This document shows, in pieces, positions 23,101 through 34,000 of a stretch of DNA of 64,000 nt; position 1 is the stretch's first letter; each line of letters starts with the position of its first letter. The notes beneath the pieces are model-generated. The model searched no databases, had not been told where the DNA came from, and saw only the letters and a list, made by a program, of their open reading frames with translations. This DNA is from Nipponacmea schrenckii (lineage: Eukaryota > Mollusca > Gastropoda > Lottiidae): NCBI GenBank assembly GCA_030562195.1, contig JAUJPP010000003.1:42910602-42974601 (forward strand), in the 5' to 3' direction. A program made the translations under genes and the position numbers.

Positions 23101-24775
23101 TAGGTGTTCGACTGATGACATCTCAATGGAAGAACGATTGAGCTGTTATAAAGGAGTACAGGATTCCATTGTGACAAAATACGAGTTAATTAAAAAATAT
23201 TAAAAGTATTTACCAGTGATTCGATAACACTGAACGTGACAGTATTATTTAAGAACTTATCAGAGAAATCAAAGGAAATTAGATTAAAAATTACGTGATT
23301 TTCGGATAGTTATATAATAGAAAGGTATGTACTTTTTTCGGTAAGCAGGGAAAACGTTCAGCTATTGTTCAAATGGTTGGAAGATATATTCTTTACTAAA
23401 TCCAAAACGCTGAACTATAAGCATGAACTACAACATTTTACAATTTGAAAACTGTTCGCGTGATTGCTAAAAGCATCGGAAAAGGAAATGGGATATATAA
23501 TGCATTTCTTGTGTTTCTTTCCAAGACTGTTTTGACATAATAGGCAAACTATATTACTATGAATTTCTTTCAATTTTGAGTAGGTTAAAAACTCTAGTCG
23601 TCACACTATTCTACAATTCAAACTTTTAATCATGTTACGATGAAATAAAAACTAAACTTCATTTATAATAAAACTTGTCTATAAAGAACTGGTCTAAAGT
23701 GACCTTTTTCATGAAGCATTTGGTTTTTGATTTAAATTGACTTCACGGAATTAGCTTACGCTGCTATTGTTGTAAAATTAGGTGAGACGCCGAATGTTAG
23801 ATAAGCCTACACAATTATCCTAAGAAATTCAAGAATGATAGCCAAATAAATTGTTGTCTTGGGATCTCATGGAGAAACCTGACACAAATGAGTGATACTC
23901 AAAGGAATACACTATCTATACACTACAGAAGATTATTATGTCTTCCGTTGAATTAAACCTCTTTACAACTTGAGTAGTAATCTCTTAATCAGCCTGACAT
24001 ATAACTAGGATTAATCTCTGAAAGCTATTATATTTTTTATATCTTTTGATGGTTTTCTTTATTTTTTTGCTACACGCATTAAAGATTTATTTTTTAAAAG
24101 ATGTCCAACAAGTTGTCCATAAAGTTTCTTTATACCCAAAAAAGACTTTTTGCTAGAAAGCATTGTCCATCTTGGAAAATAAACATAAGAATTTAAAATG
24201 AAGTACAAGCGATAAAATATCAAGAGAAGGTTACTTTGATTGTAAAAAACAAATCCTTTTTTTATCGTTCCAATATGCCTAAAGCCATAAAGCCTAAGTG
24301 TTTTTGTGACATGTAATAATTCGCCTCGTGGGAATGTGGAATTTTCTATCAGGTGGAGAGAAATGGATTGAAGTTATCAAACGCTAAAATTGTCTTTCTC
24401 CCAAACCTTAAAGAATAAAAGAGCTATTTGACTTGCTGCTAAACTGGAATACACTATGAGTTAAGTTTCAGATGAAAAAAGCATTTATTGAAAAAATTAG
24501 TTAACAGTTTGACCATTTTTAAGTTCGACGCACGATTCGAAATTATCCTTGGTAGAACTTGGCAATGAATGAATAGGATTAAATTAACATTACATCATAA
24601 ACGGTCTTAGTTTGTTTCACATGTCGCCTAATGAAAGAAACAAACCTGACATAAATTGTTTTCTTTTCTGAGATCGGCTGAACATATTCAGCAACAGTCT
24701 ACTTTCTTAACCACAATCTCTTCATCTCATGTTGACACATCTGCTGAGTTAATTCTGGAAATAGTTATATTTTTT
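20119..24775. other. Gene-free AT-rich DNA
   Basis: About 4.6 kb without a recognisable exon, RNA gene or repeat family. The short open frames at 20468-20755, 22170-22355 and 23015-23203 lack family resemblance and splice context. Lineage-specific exons or regulatory DNA cannot be excluded. Confidence 0.4.
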
Positions 24776-24948
24776 GAATACCATTGTCAGCGTATTGAGT
24801 CACATCACCACACATGAAACAACGTGGTGGATAGAGTAACTTATAACTATACCTAGTGTTGAATACTATGGTCAACGTATTGAATCACAGCACCACACAT
24901 GAAACAATGTTGGTGGATAGAGTAACTTATAACTATACCTGGTGCTGA
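24776..24948. repeat. Two-copy tandem duplication (about 85-bp unit)
   Basis: Units 24776-24860 and 24861-24948 share long identical blocks such as GGTGGATAGAGTAACTTATA, with scattered substitutions. The pair lies about 130 bp upstream of the first coding exon of the peptide gene at 25073, so it could sit in its promoter or 5' leader. Confidence 0.75.
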
Positions 24949-25072
24949 AACCCACTCATTTAGTTCGCCCATACCTGTCTTTTTCACTTCTTTCGATTTG
25001 GAGAACCATAATATGAAAAGCACATTTTTTTTTACCTATTTTCTAGGAGAAGGTGTTTAGAAAAGATAAATA

Positions 25073-28000
25073 ATGTGGAATTCTATCATAATATTAAGTG
25101 TATTTCTGATGTTAATACCGTATTCATCATTACAACTGTACGACAGAGGTAAGGTAGGTTACCTATTATAATATTTCACCATTCAAATCGGGCATATCTA
25201 AAAGCCTTCGAATTTGATAAGATCTCCCGATTTTAGGATTTTGCAGGATTCCTCTTAAAAATTCAAAGGCGGTTGGAATATAACATTTTCTAACTACTTG
25301 ACGTTGCCCACTTTGATTAAGCAAATCGTGTTCAGAAAAGATTTGATTTTAAACTCGTTTCAATCAAAAAGTTCAAATAGAAAAATTTAGTTGACGGAGT
25401 GGTGATTAGTAGAACATTGTCATATCATCCCAATCTAGTTTTTGTGATATATTCTAGTTGTTAGTATTCAGGATAGAAGATAGTTTTATCTCTCTTTCAG
25501 ATAATTCAATTAATTCCATCAAGGTTCATTTGTGTATGGCACACGTCACTTTCGTATGGCTCTTGATGTCATGTGATGCTCTATTTCTGTGATATGAAAA
25601 ATGGAAAAGAATACTCTGAAAATAATTAGACACCCACATTCCCCTCCATCTATCAGTTCGTCAAATTTTATTGTAACGATGACAACTATTTAGTTTCGAT
25701 AAAGATTGGTACGATTATGGAAAAGATTTTGAGCAACTTTTGCACATACCATGTTTAATTTAACTATCCTTGATATTTTTTTGTAAGGGAGACAAAATCT
25801 GACCAGATGAAGCTAAAATGTCCATCCGATTTAGATCAAGCTTGGAAGGATTATACGAAAACAGACATCGTTATATTTGAATACTTGTGATTTAATCAAA
25901 TCCTGTCTGGCAAAATATGTTTTGTTAGCAACATTAGAAACCAGAGTTTTTATCTGATTTGTTGGAATATTGTATATTATTTGTCTTCTTGTTGAGCTTC
26001 AAACCGTGAAAACATATATTTTAACTGCTGCCATAGTCGAAATACAGCCTTTTGAAATATAACATGACATGATATTATAAGAAAAATGATGTATTCAGTA
26101 GGTTTTGGATGAGATCAGGCAGAAACAATTACTTTCTTGAATAGAATAGAATAGAATTTTATAATAAATGCATCTTTATTGATATCAATCAGTTTTTGCA
26201 GCACCAATAGTACTTTTGTACTGTATTGTATGGCTACACACTCTTTTTTTTTTTAAATATACTCTTGTCTTTCCATAGGCCCGTTCGAGCTTTCTTTCGT
26301 TGTGGTAGAGACTATATCATGTACGGATGAAAATTCTGTGTATTTATAATTAAAGTAGGGTCTATGTTAGTTGATTGAAAGAGAATATTCTATAAACACC
26401 AGTCGGTTTGTTCTGTTAGGTGGACATGAGGACCAGACGCACATTAACTAAGCGATTAGTGTTTATGAAAAAACAAAGATTCATACTGAGGAACATGCCA
26501 TTTTGATGCTGGTGGTCAATTCCTAAGAATGATAATAAGAGGAAAGCTTCAATTTGAGATTTAGAGAAAAAAGAGTATAGAATCAGTACTGTTGAATTTA
26601 TAGATTAAGTGCATCCTCCCCACGTTATTGAATATTTATTTACATTTTAGCACCTCTTTTATAGAAATCGTGTGTTTCCTGGTAAAATAATATTGACGCT
26701 TCGTTTAGTTTATATCGACGACAATCATCTTATAGATACAATAATCTTAGCGTTCAGTTATAAGTATAAAGGTTTCAGTTGATGCTCATTACAATTTTAG
26801 ATCTTGCTAACGACATTTAAAAATACATTTTTTCTTCTAGTACTTATTTAGCTGAATTTTAGTCAAATAATTATAATTATAGCGTTAGACAAATTACAAA
26901 TTGAGATCAGAAGAGATTGGTCTAATTTTATTTTAATCCTTCAATGTTTTTCAATATTTAACTTGAATTCGTAATCTCGTGGGAATCTGTACCGTCTGTT
27001 TTCTTTCGTTATTTCCAAATAACTTATAAATACATTAATCATTAATTAGTAGGTCTAAATCATCCAGGATTTGTTTTAAAATCATTTGCATTTCTCTGGA
27101 GATAAGGCGATTTTATGGTTTTCTCGCCTTTAAAATTTTATCAGAAACGCTAAGCTTCATATACGAAGTTTCAAAGCAAACACAAAGAATTCCTACAGAA
27201 ATCCATTTTGATCAATGGCTTTATTTGCCCCCCCCCCCCTTCTCTCCACATATGTCAAGATTAATACAAAGAGTGAGATATATAGGTATTATTATGACAA
27301 CGGCATAAGTTCCATGATTTTTTTATTTTTATTTATTTATTTTTTTTTTTTTTTTTTTTTGAATAATCGGCAGATTCCTTATATCGATAAATCATTTGCA
27401 TACCTCATGGATTTTGATTCATTCTCAATATTTTTGAAGGTGTCTACAATAATCTTAGCGTTCAGAACAAGTTATATGGGAATTGTGTATTGAAGGTAAC
27501 TTATTGTCTTTCCGCACGGGAGTTGGCATAAAACTGACTTGAAGCATGACAAGTTTATTTTTTTCACTTCAGTTTTACACCCACTTCCAACGCGTTTCGT
27601 TCATAATGATTAGAATTTTAAAAAGAACAGTCAACCTTTTCAACACTACCCTTCCCTGGACGATGGATCAAATTCTTGATAAAAATTATTTACAATGAAA
27701 AAGTGCTATTCGGGTTCAAACAAACTGGACTATTATCGACTGTTTGGAAAATAAGTCACGTATTCAATATTAATATAATAATTTAATTTGTCAGAAAAAA
27801 GAATGTTGAAATGCCGAATAGTGTATAAATGTACTGTCTACCAGTCGGTTTCCACTCCATGTCTACAGCAGCAGAAAATCAGTGAAAACATAATCAGTGT
27901 CAGATTATACTGATTATACCACTTAGTGTGAAAAGTATCCAGAGTCAAATTCATTTGATTGATCTAAAGCATGATTTTGTGATTCACATGAATATTGGAT

Positions 28001-31000
28001 GAAAGCGTCATAATTCTGACTAATGTTCAGACAAGTTCCTGTATCTAATGAAATACGTGTAGCAACAGGTCACTGTCTATCTAATTGAGGATATAAACGT
28101 GTAGGACGCATTTTAATTAATTGAATTCTCTAGTTGTGCAGTTATTAATGAGTAACCGATTCCTGTTGCTTACCAATGTGTGTAGGCAGTTAATGTGTAA
28201 AATAAACCTACGAGAAGGGCTTCGAGTTATCAGTATAAAGGTTTCAATTGATGCTTATTACAATTTTAGATCTTGCTAACGACATTTAAAAATATATTTT
28301 TTCTTCTAGTACTTATTTAGCTGAATTTTAGTCAAATAATTATAATTATAGCGTTAGACAAATTACAAATTGAGATCAGAAGAGATTGGTCTAATTTTAT
28401 TTTAATCCTTCAATGTTTTTCAATATTTAACTTGAATTCGTAATCTCGTGGGAAGCTGTACCGTCTGTTTTCTTTCGTTATTTCCAAATAACTTACAAAT
28501 ACATTAATCATTTAGTCGGTCTAAATCATCCAGGATTTGTTTTAAAATCATTTGCATTTCTCTGGAGATAAGGCGATTTTATGGTTTTCTCGCCTTTAAA
28601 ATTTTATCAGAAACGCTAAGCTTCATATACGAAGTTTCAAAGCAAACACAAAGAATTCCTACAGAAATCCATTTTGATCAATGGCTTTATTTGCCCCCCC
28701 CCCCCTTCTCTCCACATATGTCAAGATTAATACAAGTGTCTAGAGTGAGATATATAGGTATGTATTATGACAACGGCATAAGTTCCATGATTTTTTTATT
28801 TTTATTTATTTATTTATTATTTTTTTTTTTTTGAATAATCGGCATATTCCTTATATCGATAAATCATTTGCATACCTCATGGATTTTGATTCATTCTCAA
28901 TATTTTGGAAGGTGTCTACCGATACAATACATGTTATAGTTATAGAATTCCACAAAATATACTTTTTATGTATATGGTTCAAAAATCGGCAGATAGAGAT
29001 GACGTTACAATGGTACGTGCAACATTTTATGACAGAAGAATAAATGATGAAACTTTTAATCAGCCAATAATCCAATTATGAAACAATCAATAATCCTGGA
29101 TGATAAATTTTATTTAGAGATTAATAAACAATGTTTTTCTATTAGAATATTAAATATACATTATATATTTATAGAAAGAAGACAGAAAAAATATATATTT
29201 TATGTTTGCCCTGGGTTATTATATTAATACCATTATAACAGTAAGAGAAAATTATTTGATTAAATAATATTGATGAAAGCCTTAGAACCAAATCAACAAT
29301 AAACGGGGCGTATAAACATCAATTATTTGATATATCTAATGAGGTTCGACTGCGATAACACTATGGGTTTATCCTATAAGTATACTTTTCATATGACGTT
29401 GATGACATAAATATAAGTGCTTTAGAAAATTAAACACTAGACACCCAGAGTCTATTATAAGTATTAGTAGTATAGCCCACTGTTCTGTGACCATGAATAT
29501 AGATCATGGTGAATTACACTGATACAAGGTTCTGAGACAATAAATGCCTGCTACCCCCACCTGAATTACTGCCCCTTTGTTCACTTTATTAAGTTTATTT
29601 CCTGGATATAACAAATATGAATATAATTCAATTGCAGAATTTTTACAGATCCACGTACCAAACAGAAACAAATAATATAGTATTATATAAGATATGAAAA
29701 TGTGTCTTTAAGAATACATGGTAAACAGCTGGAGGGAATTTGAAGCAATAACTCTAAATACAACTGTTAATATTACAACACTAAGAAAAACAATCATATT
29801 TTTTTACGTTTAAGTCAATTGTGCAATTTCCCAAAACATGTTGTTAAAAGGCTTTTATTGTTAGATACGAATTTATTAATATTTTGAGTTGTGATACCAA
29901 GAAGGTCCACATAAACATTTCATTTTGAAAAGGTTGAAACAAGTCCTTCGCTCCTTCTTTTGAATGCAAGTACCTGTGAACTACGCAATTTTCGTAGACT
30001 ATTCGAATACTATATAATTCTCTTCATAGAAATAATATTACTCGATCCACAATTATTTTCATTTTCTATATCGTAGGTGTTAAATTAGGTTTAGAATGAT
30101 AACGTTGACTTCATAATATTATTGAATTTCTGTTACCCTCGTGCCTCATGGTCATTCCTTGTAATCGACAATGTCGCATGCCTTATAGCTTGCTTGTCTC
30201 TAGAAGTATATAGGTTATTAATGAAAAAGAAACAATATATTATAATTCTATAAAACTTTAATGATTCTTTTGGCACAACAAAGTTTTAATTTACAGTCAA
30301 TCTTCATTTGACACGAATAATAAATAATTGATGTTATATAGTATAAAAGTCCATTAAGGGCTTTTTATACGTTGTTTTAAGTTTTAATACTAACTAAGTC
30401 GGTCTGAGCAAGTACTAGTATAAATCAATTTGAAATGATTCAAATTATTAGGCTTACATTTCGCTAGCTGGTTAATAACTTAGTTATGTCTGGTCTTAAC
30501 TATGTATTCCCATGTTTTTATCTGATATACATTTTTCAACTGATTGTCATTTTGAAATATAAAAAATATCATGCTAGGTTTTATTGCCAAGCAAGAAATA
30601 AATCTAATGTTACTGATGCCCACGCATTTTATTTTGGAATTAACAACGTTTTCACACTGTCACATCTATCTACAAATCTTTTTCTTGTCAAGGTCGGAAC
30701 AGGTCTATGTTTTAACAGATAACAAAATCTAATAAGCAAGAAAATACAACAATCGATCTGCTACTTTCTCTTTACGTGGTAAATCAGCTTCTAAAAAGTT
30801 ATATTATTTGCGTTGGCGAAAATATTACAGGACCAATAATCAGTTTAGACGTTGTTTTCTAGTGAGGAATTATCAATGAGGGCTGCTTGTTTTTAGATGT
30901 TAAATTATGAAGATTTAAATTTTGTTGAACGTAAACGGCTTAAAGGCCCCATCACAGTATTACGGCTTCGTCAGATCACGCCGGTGTATCATAATTTCTC

Positions 31001-34000
31001 TCAAATATATCTATTGATATTGCTATTTAGAAGCTGAAAATATCAGATGAATTGGTTGATCTTGATTAACGATCGAATCAATACTAAAAACTTTGAGATT
31101 GTGGTATTTATGTATGATTAGGATGATTTGGTGGGGGAGGAAATTCTAATCAATCTATTTAAGGTAGGAAATCAATAGACATGTTTCCAATTACCTTTAG
31201 TGCAACTTGAGTAGAAAATTGGTTTAATTGTAGAAACTAGTTGATGTATATCTTGTTAAACACCCACTATAAATCGTAAAGTTTTCTTTCATTTAATTGA
31301 AACTTGCTTCATATGTAGAAATACTAGAAGTCAGTACTATATGAAATCTGAAATCTGCATATTGTCAATGAAAAGCTATACATTGTTAATGAAAGAATTT
31401 TTAATCAGTCAAGATTTCTAGAACCGATAACAATTGTTATATGATAGTCTATCATTGTCAATTGTGTAAATTTGAAGTATATCAGACTCAGAACCATTTT
31501 TAATCTAAAAGCGAGCGATTTATTCACAACTTTCAACTATAAGGTATTAGGTAGTTGAAATATCAATACTATCTAATTATCATTTTTATTTTATATATAT
31601 TTCACTCAGATGAGAAAAACATTGTAAAAAATTGTCAATAATTCTAAACCACACCAAGGTTGATTTTCCTGACAAGGTTGGGTTCTCTTATTTTCATTTA
31701 TTTACATATTCGATAAATGCACCGCTAATACAATCAAAAGTAGAGAAGTTCTAATGATCCCAGTTTGTCTTACAAGTCCCTAATTAACTCGTAATTAGCC
31801 TAATTACGAAGAGAAATTCCCCGGTCGACCCGATCGAGAAACACCATTCATTAAAGGGATAATAGGTCTTAGAATGAACATTAAATTTGAAACTTTTGAA
31901 CATGGCCAAAAAGAGCTCTATGGTGGTGGTGGTAAATGACTAGTTAACGTCCTTGCCAGCTTATCCTGATATCAAAGACTAGGTAGTTTATTTGGTGGTC
32001 GTTGGTAGTGGATTTAGAATCAATTGGATGATTAGGAAACTGTTGGTTTGGTGGTTTGAGAAATCGTACGATCTGGTTGGAACGAATGTCATGGCGGTGA
32101 GACTCGGCCCTGGTTGGTGTGGCGTGAGTGACCCTGTCTTCTACATTCTTCCAAATCTCGTAATGATCATTGTGGTTCTTGTTGGTTTGGTTTGGTAAGA
32201 TTATCTATCTTTGATTGGAAGAGTTGAAGACCTAAAAGAAAGAAGAAAAGGAGACGTGAGAATGGGGAAAAAGCTTTCACACAAAAAAAAAAAAAAAAAA
32301 AAAAAATTAGGATGGTCTCTTTTGTTTCTACTATGAAACTTGATTGAAAATTGATAAAATTAAAAAGTAACTTAGACTACCTGTTAAAAACAGATGTTGT
32401 GATAAATTGGTACATGAGTTCCATTATTTTTACCAGTGGTCCGTGGGTGGAGCCAAAATATTCTGTATGGTGATTGGTATGCCGTTGGTTTCCAGGTTGT
32501 CAGCCAATGCCTTACGAGATGGTTTTAATTTGGTGCATTGAATGAGAAGATGCGTCCTGGTGGCGACGTGTCCGCATCGGCATTTAATGGCACTGAACTG
32601 ATGGTCTTGTAAGACGTGGTTGGTGCGTAGTCTGGTTATCAGTTTGCAGATGGCTACAGATGGATGATTGATTTTGGTTTGGTTTGGTATCTTCGCATCA
32701 ATCTGGTATCTATCGGTGTTGAGGCTCCTTAGCATGTCGACAAGAGGACAAGAGGCTACGAAATTCTTCGTATGAGAATTCTATAGACTCGATATCCTCA
32801 AGACTCAAACTGTCCTTGGCAATACAGTCAGCTTGTTCGACGTGCGACGGGATCCATGATAGTTCGATCTGGTGGTTGCTGTATGTTTGGTAGTTGTAGA
32901 TCATACTATATCAGTTAGAACTTCTGACCTGCAATTAAAAAAATTGTCAGAAATAGATTGAAGGCTACGTACCGAGTCTGATAAGATTGAGGCTGGTTCC
33001 GTGTAGTTAATGGGCAGCCATGCTATGGCGTCCCTTATGGCAAGTAGTTCTGCAGTGTACACTGAGCAGTGAGGAGGTATCCATTTACCAACTCTGATGC
33101 CTTTTGTCGGTATGAACAAACCTTAACCTGTAGCTGTGCTACTCTTGGAGCCATCGGTGCAAATCTGCAAATGGTCGGCGAACCAGGTCAAGGGCATGAG
33201 CTCTAGATGCCACGGCTTCGCGTGCTTGTTGGTGGACCGGAACAGCCCGGTGTTGCTCGGTGGGTAACCTTCCAAAAAGGAGTATCTGATAGGTGTCTTT
33301 GGTTTAACCCAAAGCGCACGTATACCATAAATTATGCAGTAGTAGCTCATAATTTTTTACGCATGCGTAGTTACCCATATTCCTGTATTTTGGTCTTGTT
33401 TATTATCTGTAGCAACAGGAAAGATTTTTTGCAAAAATATAATGAATTAATTGAAATTTGATCATTTGAATTCAGAATAACAAATACATGTATATAGTAT
33501 CGAAAATTGATTCTGATATAGTTTCATATGACTCGATTTCGTCACGAGATCAAGTCTGAATTAAGCGTTACAAATAAATTTAGCGTTATAAATGGATTCG
33601 GTATGTCCACATACGGTTTAACAAGTAAGAAACACCAATTAATCAATTGGTGTGCTTGTTTGAATCTAAACAAGAAAGAACTTTAGCAAACTAATTAACT
33701 TAATTTTTACAATAATATTTTCTTTTAATCGTATACTGAATAAAGTTTATCCCATACAATCTAAATGGTATAGGGTTAAAGTTATATTTTCAAACTAATA
33801 AACTCACGTCTTGTGACAAATCCAACGTACAATCTAGGTTCCACAACCGAATTAAATTATATCCATTAGTTTCGAGCTCTGGAGTTTCAATACCTTATTG
33901 AATTTAAGCTGCAATCAATTTTAAGTGGTGTTGTACGGACTATGCTCACTCTTCTGGAACACACGACACCACTATCACTAGGGTTATATTCTTTTTCGTG

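Noticed and set aside
32284..32306. Poly-A tract as the tail of the neighbouring LINE
   Set aside because: The LINE is on the minus strand, so its own tail would appear as T on the plus strand; the tract may belong to a separate insertion or be simple slippage.
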